Assembly: GCA_020027415.1 (NCBI GenBank) | Contig: JAHRAW010000101.1 | Span: 1-23,685 of the forward strand | Direction of reading: 5' to 3' | Origin: Gammaproteobacteria bacterium | GTDB lineage: Bacteria; Pseudomonadota; Gammaproteobacteria; Arenicellales; Poriferihabitantaceae | Length of the DNA: 23,685 nt | Shown here: one piece after another, positions 15,278 through 22,630 of the stretch | How positions within the stretch are numbered: the stretch's first letter is position 1 | How the letters are laid out: every line of letters starts with the position of its first letter | Made by a program: the position numbers and the translations under genes | Notes under the pieces: model-generated | Seen by the model: only the letters and a program-made list of their open reading frames with translations | The model's database searches: none | Told to the model about the DNA's origin: nothing

Positions 15278-16257
15278 TGAATTGCCTTTACTTGTGTGAA
15301 GATCTCATGCGAGCCAAACTCCCATCGCAAAAATTTGGACGGGTCAACTGGCTTCCCCAAATAACGAATTTCGTAGTGCAGGTGCGGCGCCGCGCTCAGC
15401 CCGGAGTTGCCGGCATTGCCGAGCGGTTCGCCTTTGTAAATGATGTCGCCGGGCTGCACTTCCATGTCGTGCAAATGCGCATAGTAGGATTCAAAGCCAT
15501 AGTTATGCTGGATGATGACGCGCTTGCCGCTCATTTTGGATTCATCCGCGGCGCGCACAATGCCATTGGCGGCGGCATACACCTTGGCCCCGGTCTTAGC
15601 GCGCAAATCAATCCCGTTGTGCATGGAATTGACTTTGGTCACTGGATGCAGGCGGCGACCGAATTGGCTGGTAATGGTGCGGCTACGAGTCGGGAATCCG
15701 CTCGGAATGCTACTATGCATAACATGCTCAAAGCGCGCACTTTTGGCGGCAATGTCCATGCGCGCGGCGAGTTGATCGGAAGTCGCCGGCAACGGCTTGC
15801 CTTGTAAGCCGATGACCGTTTCTATTTTCTCCACGCGTTCGCCAATTTCGGAATATTCATCCTCTTTGGCGCGATAAAACTGGCTGAGGGTTTGCACCCG
15901 TTGCGCCAATTGTTGCGGCGTGTTGCCATGCTCGTGCTCGCTGTCCAGGCCGCCGAGACGCCCGATTTTTGCCAACTCCCGGTCTATCTCCCGAGTCAGT
16001 TTCACATAGTTGCCGACTTTTTCAATGAGCAACGAGTTTTGGGCGTCAAATCTGGTTAGTTCATGTTCAAGGTTGTCATTGCGCTGGTACATGTCGCTGG
16101 CTTGCCGGTGCTGCAGGTAGATATAGGCGGGCAAGGTCAGGAGGGCAAACAATGCGGCGGACAGCCCGCCTAACAAGTAACGCTTGGTGGAATTCTTAAT
16201 CGTAAAGTAATGCGAGCCGGATAAATCCGAAATCGTTACCGAAAGATGCTTTTTCAT
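15181..16257 (-). CDS. M23 family metalloendopeptidase with coiled coil (cell-wall hydrolase)
   Basis: This predicted zinc peptidase cuts peptidoglycan peptide crosslinks in the periplasm. The 358-residue protein has a short cytoplasmic N-terminus, a membrane anchor (about 27-48), a coiled-coil region (about 52-150) and a C-terminal LytM/M23 domain (about 195-315). The zinc ligands are visible: His213 and Asp217 in HNGID, and His294 in PHLHYE. His261/263 lie in YYAHLHD. The FGRRLHPVT segment is typical of the family. All catalytic residues are intact, so it is probably active. The last 32 residues are encoded in the overlap with bactofilin. Genes of this pair type are linked to cell curvature in other bacteria. 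No strong ribosome binding site is seen before the ATG. Confidence 0.92.
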   Translation of the reverse strand: MKKHLSVTISDLSGSHYFTIKNSTKRYLLGGLSAALFALLTLPAYIYLQHRQASDMYQRNDNLEHELTRFDAQNSLLIEKVGNYVKLTREIDRELAKIGRLGGLDSEHEHGNTPQQLAQRVQTLSQFYRAKEDEYSEIGERVEKIETVIGLQGKPLPATSDQLAARMDIAAKSARFEHVMHSSIPSGFPTRSRTITSQFGRRLHPVTKVNSMHNGIDLRAKTGAKVYAAANGIVRAADESKMSGKRVIIQHNYGFESYYAHLHDMEVQPGDIIYKGEPLGNAGNSGLSAAPHLHYEIRYLGKPVDPSKFLRWEFGSHEIFTQVKAIQWKSLVNLIDSQITQQTLQLSQLGPVLPEPSK

Positions 16258-16564
16258 CTTTTTGCTTGGATGTTAGGTGGTTGGATTTGCTATGACGGGC
16301 GGCGGCTTGGTGGCGGCTCCAGAAGCAACACATTGGCTCCAGAAACAGCGCATTCAATAGCATAGCATGATTCGCCTTCGCATGGTCAGCGACGGCTCGT
16401 GAATGGATTATATATCAATTCCGCCCCAGCCTGCAAGGCGACGGTATCAGCAACCCTACTTCCATCCGTCGACAAACTATCTTATCATGCGTCCAACCGT
16501 AGCAAGCGCGGCCCCAACCAGTCGGCGCCGCCCAATCAACGCCACCCAATTCACCTCGCTGGCC
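16258..16564. other. Divergent M23/dapD intergenic region, 307 nt
   Basis: This region should hold the promoters of both neighbours. Minus-strand TATGCT near 16369-16364 could be a -10 for the M23 gene, but the -35 is poor. It also has a 20-nt tandem duplication at 16315-16354. An open frame upstream of dapD (from 16403) continues in the dapD frame without homology. Confidence 0.45.
16315..16354 (+). repeat. 20-nt tandem duplication upstream of the M23 gene
   Basis: GGCTCCAGAAGCAACACATT (16315-16334) is followed directly by a second copy (16335-16354) with three mismatches. It lies 58-97 bases before the M23 start. Confidence 0.8.
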
Positions 16565-17404
16565 ATGCCATCCACCGAACAAATCATCCGCCAAGCCTGG
16601 CAACAGCGGGCGCAACTCAAGCCGCACAACGCCTCCGCCGAAGTGCGCGAGGCGGTTGATGACGCCATCGCCCAATTGAACGCCGGCGCCGCGCGCGTCG
16701 CCGAGCCGAGCGCCGACGGCTGGAAGGTCAATCAATGGCTGAAAATGGCGGTATTGCTGCGCTTTTTGCTGGCGGAAAACCGCATCGTACGCGGCGGGTT
16801 TGCCAACTACTACGACAAAATAGACCTCAAATTTGCCGATTACCGCAGCGAAGATTTCGCGCGCGGCGAGTTTCGCGTAGTGCCGCCGGCGCATGTGCGC
16901 ATGGGCGCCTATATTGCCCCCGATGTCATCTTAATGCCGAGTTATGTCAATATCGGCGCCTATGTCGGCGCCGGCACGATGGTGGATACTTGGGCGACGG
17001 TGGGTTCGTGCGCGCAAATCGGCAGCCATGTGCATCTGTCCGGCGGGGTCGGCATTGGCGGCGTGCTGGAACCCCTGCAAGCCGCCCCCACCATCATTGA
17101 AGACCACGCCTTCATCGGCGCGCGCAGCGAAATCGTTGAAGGCGTGGTAGTCGGGCGCGGCGCGGTCATCTCCATGGGCGTGTTTATCGGGCAAAGCACG
17201 CGCATCCTCAACCGCGAAACTGGCGCCGTCAGTTACGGCAAAATCCCGCCCGGCGCCGTGGTGGTATCCGGTTCCATGCCATCCAAGGACGGCTCGCATA
17301 GTTTGTACTGCGCGGTCATCGTCAAAACCGTGGATGAAAAAACCAGAAGCAAAGTCGGCATCAACGAACTACTGCGCGGCAACCAAGAAGCCGCGGGCGC
17401 GTAG
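16565..17404 (+). CDS. dapD: 2,3,4,5-tetrahydropyridine-2,6-dicarboxylate N-succinyltransferase
   Basis: DapD transfers succinyl from succinyl-CoA to tetrahydrodipicolinate in the succinylase branch leading to meso-diaminopimelate and lysine. The 279-residue product closely follows E. coli DapD (274). It has a helical N-terminal domain (TEQIIRQAWQQRAQLKP...), then a left-handed beta-helix with PSYVNIGAYVGAGTMVDTWA and HLSGGVGIGGVLEPLQA. The C-terminal VVSGSMPSKDG and SKVGINELLR follow. I chose the ATG at 16565 from the family N-terminus; an upstream ATG at 16487 would add 26 residues without homology. The ribosome binding site is weak. It is a single gene that converges on radA across a repeat element. 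Confidence 0.95.
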   Translation: MPSTEQIIRQAWQQRAQLKPHNASAEVREAVDDAIAQLNAGAARVAEPSADGWKVNQWLKMAVLLRFLLAENRIVRGGFANYYDKIDLKFADYRSEDFARGEFRVVPPAHVRMGAYIAPDVILMPSYVNIGAYVGAGTMVDTWATVGSCAQIGSHVHLSGGVGIGGVLEPLQAAPTIIEDHAFIGARSEIVEGVVVGRGAVISMGVFIGQSTRILNRETGAVSYGKIPPGAVVVSGSMPSKDGSHSLYCAVIVKTVDEKTRSKVGINELLRGNQEAAGA

Positions 17405-17422
17405 CGAAATTCTCGGTCATTT

Positions 17423-17635
17423 GTCATCCCCGCAGATTAGCCGCCATTCCTGCAACCACCCATTTGTCATTCCTGCGGTCTTTCCTACCCCGCCATTCCC
17501 ACGATTTTCCCCTACCCCGCCATTCCCGCAGTCTTTTAAGCGGGAATCTCCATGCACCATCGTGGGGTCTATTTGGGCGGAGATTCCAGATAACAGATTG
17601 CGGGAATGACGGAGTCGGGGTTTGGCGGAAATGAC
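17423..17635. repeat. Palindrome-ended intergenic repeat element, copy A (nested)
   Basis: The inner element runs from GTCATTCCTGC (17466-17476) to GCGGGAATGAC (17600-17610), imperfect inverted ends. An outer pair, GTCATCCCCGC (17423-17433) and GCGGAAATGAC (17625-17635), encloses it and extends into a matching ATTTGTCAT/ATGACAAAT. Inside is a 56-nt core (17532-17587) that matches copy B at 51 of 56 positions by eye, in reverse orientation. There is no transposase. Small open frames on the minus strand here are repeat sequence, not genes. It sits between convergent dapD and radA and may act as a terminator structure. Confidence 0.85.
17484..17527 (+). repeat. Direct duplication inside repeat copy A
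   Basis: CCTACCCCGCCATTCCC occurs perfectly at 17484-17500 and 17511-17527 (period 27). It lengthens the left arm of copy A. A related CCTACCCCGC string occurs in copy B. Confidence 0.8.
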
Positions 17636-17684
17636 AAATAGGGCGCGGGCCGGCATGGCAGTTATTGCCTTTTGTCATCATTCG

Positions 17685-19034
17685 TCAATCAAAAATCGTC
17701 AGCGTATCTTCAATCTTGCGGGCGGCGAGCAGTTCAATGCCGGGCGGCGGTTTCTTCGGCAGATTGGCTTGCGGCAACAACGCGCGTTTGAAGCCGAGTT
17801 TCTGCGCCTCGCGGATTCGCTCCAAACCGCGTTGCACCGGGCGCAGTTCGCCGGACAACCCGACCTCGCCGAACACCACCAAATCACCGCCGACCGCGCG
17901 GTTTTTCACGCTGGACAGGATGGCAATCAACAACGCCAAATCTGAGCCGGTTTCCGCCACCCGCACGCCGCCGGCGACATTGGCAAACACATCGTAGTTG
18001 TTAAGCGAAATGCCGGCATAGCGATGCGCGACCGCCAGCAACATCGCCAGTCGGTTATGTTCCAAGCCGACGCATAAACGGCGCGGATTGGACAGCGCGC
18101 TGTCATCCACCAACGCCTGCACCTCCACCAGCAACGGGCGCGTTCCCTCTTGAGTTGCCAACACCACGCTACCGGGGCGGGAAGCGCCATGCTTGCTGAC
18201 AAACATCGCCGACGGGTTGGTGACATCTTTCAGCCCCTGCTCAGTCATCGCAAACACGCCAATCTCATTGACCGCGCCGAAGCGATTTTTGAAGGCGCGA
18301 ATCATGCGAAACGCGCTGTTGCTGTCGCCCTCAAAATACAGCACGCTATCCACCACATGCTCAAGAATGCGCGGTCCCGCCAGCGCGCCTTCTTTGGTCA
18401 CATGCCCGACCAACAGCACCGCGCAGCCGCTTTGTTTGGCGTAGCGCACCAACCGCGCCGCGCATTCGCGCACTTGCGATACGCTACCCGGCGCCGCCGC
18501 CAAGGCTTCGCTATACAACGTCTGAATGGAATCCACCACCAACACCGCGGGCGATTCTTTGAGCGCGGTTTGCAGCAGCGTTTCCAACCGATTCTCGGCC
18601 ATGGCTTTCAGGGTATTGCTGCGCAATTCCAAGCGGCGCGCGCGCATCGCCAGTTGCTCGGTGGATTCTTCGCCGCTGACATACAGCACCGGAAAATTCT
18701 CGCTGATGGTGGATAGATGCTGCAATAACAAAGTGGATTTGCCGATGCCGGGGTCGCCGCCCAACAGCACTGTGGAACCGCGCACCAATCCGCCGCCCAA
18801 CACTCGGTCCAGTTCCGGGCTGCCGCTGGACAACCGACGCACTTCAGAAACATCCACTTGGTGCAAGACTTGCACCTCAGCGGTCGGCGCAACCCCGCCA
18901 AAGCGGCTGCTCGGCGAAGCCTGCGGTTGCGCGAGCAAGGTATTCCACGCGCCGCAGGAAGCGCACTGCCCGGCCCACTGCGGGCTAGCGGCGTTGCACT
19001 CGGTGCAGTAATAACTATTTTTCGGCTTTGTCAT
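17685..19034 (-). CDS. radA: DNA repair protein RadA (Sms)
   Basis: RadA is a RecA-like ATPase with helicase activity that extends branches of recombination intermediates. The 449-residue protein has a four-cysteine zinc finger (Cys10, 13, 24, 27), Walker A GGDPGIGKST (92-101), the RadA-specific KNRFG motif (249-253) and a C-terminal Lon-protease-like domain that lacks a working protease role in this family. Length matches E. coli RadA (460). It is the last gene of the rpsF operon, 32 bases after alr. That gap is mostly three AAATAGC repeats, and no Shine-Dalgarno sequence is visible before the ATG. Confidence 0.95.
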   Translation of the reverse strand: MTKPKNSYYCTECNAASPQWAGQCASCGAWNTLLAQPQASPSSRFGGVAPTAEVQVLHQVDVSEVRRLSSGSPELDRVLGGGLVRGSTVLLGGDPGIGKSTLLLQHLSTISENFPVLYVSGEESTEQLAMRARRLELRSNTLKAMAENRLETLLQTALKESPAVLVVDSIQTLYSEALAAAPGSVSQVRECAARLVRYAKQSGCAVLLVGHVTKEGALAGPRILEHVVDSVLYFEGDSNSAFRMIRAFKNRFGAVNEIGVFAMTEQGLKDVTNPSAMFVSKHGASRPGSVVLATQEGTRPLLVEVQALVDDSALSNPRRLCVGLEHNRLAMLLAVAHRYAGISLNNYDVFANVAGGVRVAETGSDLALLIAILSSVKNRAVGGDLVVFGEVGLSGELRPVQRGLERIREAQKLGFKRALLPQANLPKKPPPGIELLAARKIEDTLTIFD

Positions 19035-19035
19035 T

Positions 19036-19056
19036 GCTATTTGCTATTTGCTATTT
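19036..19056 (-). repeat. 7-nt tandem repeat directly before the radA start
   Basis: On the plus strand GCTATTT repeats three times perfectly (AAATAGC on the coding strand). The array begins one base from the radA ATG and occupies the place where a ribosome binding site would be. Confidence 0.9.
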
Positions 19057-19066
19057 GCGCTCGCCA

Positions 19067-20197
19067 TCACTTTTCCACCACCACGCGCGGCACGCGCGCG
19101 CTGACCCGGCTCAGCAACTCATAAGGCAACGTGCCGGCCCAGTTTGCCACTTCTTCCACGCGCAGTTGCTTGCCCCACAGCAACACCGGGTCGCCGACCG
19201 CCGCCGCTTTGCAATGCGACAAATCCACGGTGAGCATATCCATCGCCACCGGCCCGATGAGCGGCGCACGCGTATCGCCAATCAGCACCTCCGCCGCACT
19301 GCTGAGCGACCATGGATAGCCGTCGCCGTAGCCAATGCCGACGATGCCGAGGCGAGTCGGCGCGGCGGTGACAAACGCGCCGCCATAGCCAACCGGCTGC
19401 CCGGCGGCGACCTGCTTAATCGCCAACAAGCGAGATTCCAGTTGCATGACCGGGCGTAAATTCATGTCGGCGGCGGTGGCGGTATCACGCAGCGGCGAAA
19501 CTCCGTACAACATCAACCCCGGGCGCACCCACTGAAAATGAGTTTGCGGGTGTTGCAACACCGCCGCCGAGTTCGCCAAACTGCGCCCCAATTCGCAGTG
19601 CGACTGATGGGCGTCGGTGGCACGCGTGAAAATAGCCAGTTGCCGTTCGGTGAAACTATGCTCAGCGGCGTCGGCGGCGGCAAGGTGCGACATCAAACCC
19701 AACCTTGCCAGACAACGATTGGCACGCAGTCGGGCGACCGCTTCGGCCACTTGCTGCGGCGCGATTCCCAAGCGATGCATGCCGCTGTCAATTTTCAGCC
19801 ACGCGGTGAGCGACGTGCCGCGATACTGCGCCAACCATTCCACATGCGCGGCAGTGTGCGCCACCGGGGCGAGTTGATGCCGCCGACACAGCACCAAGTC
19901 GGACGCATGCTGCAGCCCGGAGAGCAACGCAATCGGCGGCGCAACATCGGCGGCAACATCAGCGGCGGCACTGGCAAGCGCGCGACGACACCGAATGCCT
20001 TCCGCCACGCTCGCCACCGCAAAACCCTGCACGCGGTCGGCAAGTGCGCCGCTGATACGCGCCATACCATGCCCATAAGCATTCGCTTTCAGCACCGCCA
20101 TGATTTTGCAAGCCGGCGCCAACTTGCGCACTACCGCAAGGTTATGCCGCAGCGCAGCCAGATCCAGCACCGCCCGCGTGCGCCAGCAGTCGTCCAT
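19067..20197 (-). CDS. alr: Alanine racemase
   Basis: Alr is a PLP enzyme that interconverts L- and D-alanine, supplying D-Ala for peptidoglycan. The 376-residue product has the PLP lysine (Lys37) in AVLKANAYGHG, the region PGLMLYGVSP, and the catalytic tyrosine context GIGYGDGYPW. The C-terminal domain has DMLTVDLS and GDPVLLWG. I use the ATG at 20197 because the protein then starts like relatives (RTRAVLDLAALRHNL). A longer frame opens at a TTG at 20260, and a GTG at 20203 is possible. An Ala-Ala-Asp-Val pair comes from a 12-nt duplication (19941-19964). It lies between dnaB and radA and can also be read as the catabolic form DadX, but context favours the biosynthetic enzyme. Confidence 0.93.
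   Translation of the reverse strand: MDDCWRTRAVLDLAALRHNLAVVRKLAPACKIMAVLKANAYGHGMARISGALADRVQGFAVASVAEGIRCRRALASAAADVAADVAPPIALLSGLQHASDLVLCRRHQLAPVAHTAAHVEWLAQYRGTSLTAWLKIDSGMHRLGIAPQQVAEAVARLRANRCLARLGLMSHLAAADAAEHSFTERQLAIFTRATDAHQSHCELGRSLANSAAVLQHPQTHFQWVRPGLMLYGVSPLRDTATAADMNLRPVMQLESRLLAIKQVAAGQPVGYGGAFVTAAPTRLGIVGIGYGDGYPWSLSSAAEVLIGDTRAPLIGPVAMDMLTVDLSHCKAAAVGDPVLLWGKQLRVEEVANWAGTLPYELLSRVSARVPRVVVEK
19941..19964 (-). repeat. 12-nt tandem duplication inside alr
   Basis: GCAACATCGGCG and GCAACATCAGCG are adjacent (one mismatch). They encode repeated Ala-Asp-Val-Ala in a surface loop of Alr. Confidence 0.7.
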
Positions 20198-20332
20198 CGT
20201 CACAAAGGGAACACCAGAGAAGTCACCACGAAAAACACAACGGAGCGCAAGGGATACCAAGCAATCTGGGCAAGCGATCGCGCGACTCCAGCCTCGCCTC
20301 AGTGCGCGGCGGCGGCAAACCGCGCCACTGCC
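20198..20332 (-). other. dnaB-alr gap with T/G-rich quasi-periodic sequence
   Basis: This 135-base gap reads, on the minus strand near 20258-20200, as a run of short T/G-rich blocks such as TTGTGTTTTTCGTGGTGA and TGGTGTTCCCTTTGTGA. I see no promoter or terminator. The sequence is unlike the GC-rich neighbours and resembles degenerate T/G-rich spacers seen in other proteobacteria. Confidence 0.35.
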
Positions 20333-21742
20333 TTACATCGGCGGCGCATACTCGGCGGCGGCGTGGCTTTCAAAATTATCGGGGGCGTAGTTTTCAAAGC
20401 GCGTGTATTCGCCGAGGAAAGTCAGGCGGGTGGTGCCGATTGGACCATTGCGCTGCTTGCCGATAATCACTTCGGCGACGCCCTTCTGGTCGCTGTCTTC
20501 GTTATACACTTCGTCTCGGTAGATGAACAAAATCACATCCGCATCCTGCTCAATGGCGCCGGACTCGCGCAGGTCGGACATCACCGGGCGTTTATTCGGG
20601 CGTTGTTCAACGCTGCGGTTGAGTTGCGACAGCGCAATCACCGGCACATTTAACTCCTTCGCCAAAGTCTTCAGCGCGCGGCTGATATTGGAAATTTCGG
20701 TGGCGCGGTTTTCGGTTTTCTCGGCGACTTCCATGAGTTGAATATAATCCACGATAATCAGCCCGATGTCTTTGTGCTGACGAAATAACCGCCGCGCCCT
20801 GGAGCGCAACTCCAACGGCGTTAAGGTGGAGGAACTGTCAATATAAATGCGCGCATCGGCGAGCGTTTTGAAGGCCGAACTGACCCGCGTCCAATCCATA
20901 TCGGTTAGTTTTCCGCTGCGGATTTTGCTGAAGTTAATGCGGCTGACCGACGACAATAAGCGCATCACCAATTGCTGGTCCGGCATCTCCAAACTAAACA
21001 CCGCCACCGGCAATTGTTGTCCCACTGCGACATATTCGGCGATGTTCAACGCCAACGAAGTTTTGCCCATGGACGGGCGCCCGGCGACAATTACCAAATC
21101 ACCGCGCTGCAAGCCGGAGGTTTTGTGGTCAAGGTCGGTGAAGCCGGTGGCGACCCCGGTAATATCGGTTCCGGCTTTACTGAGTTCTTCCAAGTGCGCG
21201 ACCGCGCCCGCCAACAACTCATTCCACTCGGCAAAGCCGCCGCGGTTGCGGGCGTCTTGCGCGGCGATTTGCAGCACCAACGCCTCCGCATGATCCAACA
21301 CCGCGCGCGGCGAACGCCCCTGCGGATGATGCGCATTGTCGGCAATCTCATTGGCGGCGACGATTAACGAACGCAAAATCGCGCGGTCGCGCACGATCTT
21401 GGCGTAGGTCATAATGTTGGCGACGCTTGGGGTGTTATTCGCCAACGTGCTCAGATAAGCGAACCCCCCGGCGGCTTCCACGTTGTCCTTTTTCTCCAGC
21501 CACTCGTAGACGGTCACCACATCCGCCGCATCGTTGGCGTTTCGCAACGCGCCAATGGCTTCAAAAATCAACCGATGATTTTGCTGATAGAAATCCGCCA
21601 CGCCCACCGCATCGGTCACCTCGTCCCATTTTTGATTATCCAACAACAGCCCGCCTAACAACGACTGCTCGGCAGCCAACGCCTGCGGCGGAAGTTTCGG
21701 CAAAGCGGAACCGGATGGCGCGGGCGCACTCAACGGCGGCAC
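20333..21742 (-). CDS. dnaB: Replicative DNA helicase DnaB
   Basis: DnaB is the hexameric fork helicase. The 469-residue protein has the N-terminal helical domain (PPQALAAEQSLLGGLLLD...) that binds primase and a RecA-like motor. Walker A is GRPSMGKTS at 221-229. Further on it has VDYIQLM for Walker B, ALSQLNRSVEQRPNKRP with the sensor region, and SDLRESGAIEQDADVI. The length matches E. coli DnaB (471) and no intein is present. The start is a GTG at 21742: an in-frame TAA lies two codons upstream, and the nearby ATG at 21746 is out of frame. No ribosome binding site stands out. It follows rplI by 82 bases. Confidence 0.95.
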   Translation of the reverse strand: MPPLSAPAPSGSALPKLPPQALAAEQSLLGGLLLDNQKWDEVTDAVGVADFYQQNHRLIFEAIGALRNANDAADVVTVYEWLEKKDNVEAAGGFAYLSTLANNTPSVANIMTYAKIVRDRAILRSLIVAANEIADNAHHPQGRSPRAVLDHAEALVLQIAAQDARNRGGFAEWNELLAGAVAHLEELSKAGTDITGVATGFTDLDHKTSGLQRGDLVIVAGRPSMGKTSLALNIAEYVAVGQQLPVAVFSLEMPDQQLVMRLLSSVSRINFSKIRSGKLTDMDWTRVSSAFKTLADARIYIDSSSTLTPLELRSRARRLFRQHKDIGLIIVDYIQLMEVAEKTENRATEISNISRALKTLAKELNVPVIALSQLNRSVEQRPNKRPVMSDLRESGAIEQDADVILFIYRDEVYNEDSDQKGVAEVIIGKQRNGPIGTTRLTFLGEYTRFENYAPDNFESHAAAEYAPPM

Positions 21743-21824
21743 CCATTAGCGGCGGGCAAACAAAAAGATGGCCACCGAAAGGCCGGCATTTGCAGTCGGC
21801 TCGGCGGGCGCGCCAAACGGCACT

Positions 21825-22391
21825 TTAATCATCGACGGGCTCAGCGGTCGGATTCGGGGCGGGCTTGGCGGCGGACTCAGCGGTCGGATACGGTTCAGCC
21901 TCAACCGCAACCGCAACCGCATCGCTCGCCGCCGCCGAATCGTCGCCGGGTTGTTCCAGCACCTTGATTTTCACCGCAAAGCGAACTTCCGCATGCAGGA
22001 TGATATCCGCGCTGAACTCGCCCAATTGTTTAATCGGTCCGCTCGGCAGAAAGATCTCCGATTTTTCAATGTTACAGTCGGCTGCGCGCATGGTTTCGGC
22101 AATATCGCCCGGCGACACCGAGCCATATAGTTTGCCGCCTTCGCCCGCCAACCGAGTAACGCTAATTTCGCGCACGCACAGGTCGGCGCGCGCCTGCGCC
22201 GCTTGTTGCCGGTTGCTTTCCTGCTGAGCGAGTTGCTGCCGCCGCTCATCCACTTCGGCTTTGGCGGCGGCGGTCACGCGCATGGCTTTTTTCTGCGGCA
22301 ATAAAAAGTTGCGCGCATAGCCGTTCGCCACCTGCACCACCTCGCCAAGATTGCCAAGGTTATGCACTTTTTCCAATAAAATAATTTGCAT
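21825..22391 (-). CDS. rplI: Large-subunit ribosomal protein L9 with C-terminal extension
   Basis: L9 binds 23S rRNA and helps keep the reading frame. The N-terminal RNA-binding domain is clear (MQIILLEKVHNLGNLG, then GYARNFLLPQKKAM), followed by the long helix and the C-terminal domain ending near residue 147. E. coli L9 stops at 149; this protein runs to 188. The extra 40 residues are rich in Ala, Val, Pro and Glu and partly built from repeats: three ACCGCA units (21904-21921) and a 14-nt string repeated 36 bases apart (21840 and 21876). An AGGGG ribosome binding site overlaps the rpsR stop. Confidence 0.95.
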   Translation of the reverse strand: MQIILLEKVHNLGNLGEVVQVANGYARNFLLPQKKAMRVTAAAKAEVDERRQQLAQQESNRQQAAQARADLCVREISVTRLAGEGGKLYGSVSPGDIAETMRAADCNIEKSEIFLPSGPIKQLGEFSADIILHAEVRFAVKIKVLEQPGDDSAAASDAVAVAVEAEPYPTAESAAKPAPNPTAEPVDD

Positions 22392-22399
22392 GCGAACCC

Positions 22400-22630
22400 C
22401 TAAGCGTCGTGCTGGTCGGTATACGGGAGCAACGCCAAATAGCGCGCGCGCTTGACCGCAGTGGACAACTGCCGCTGGAAATGCGCTTTGGTGCCAGTGC
22501 TGCGGCGCGGCAGAATCTTGCCGGTTTCGCTGACATTGGCTTTCAGCAGCGCGACATCTTTATAGTCAATGGCTTTTACTCCAGCGGCGGTGAATCTGCA
22601 AAATCGCGGACGGCGTTGAAATCGTGCCAT
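22400..22630 (-). CDS. rpsR: Small-subunit ribosomal protein S18
   Basis: S18 binds with S6 on the platform of the 30S subunit. The 76-residue product is normal in length (E. coli 75) and shows the family core: FCRFTAAGVKAIDYKDV, then LPRRSTGTKAHFQRQLSTAVKRARYLALLPYTDQH. The ATG overlaps the rpsF stop by one base (TAATG), so translation is coupled. A single cysteine remains near the N-terminus, which does not suggest a zinc-binding form. Confidence 0.97.
   Translation of the reverse strand: MARFQRRPRFCRFTAAGVKAIDYKDVALLKANVSETGKILPRRSTGTKAHFQRQLSTAVKRARYLALLPYTDQHDA

Noticed and set aside
17417..17681. Two leftward frames between dapD and radA
   Set aside because: They are translations of the palindrome-ended repeat, with Trp/Gly/Arg-rich nonsense composition.
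19538..20653. 371-residue rightward frame opposite alr and dnaB
   Set aside because: It crosses two conserved genes and their spacer on the other strand, so it is an antisense frame left open by composition.
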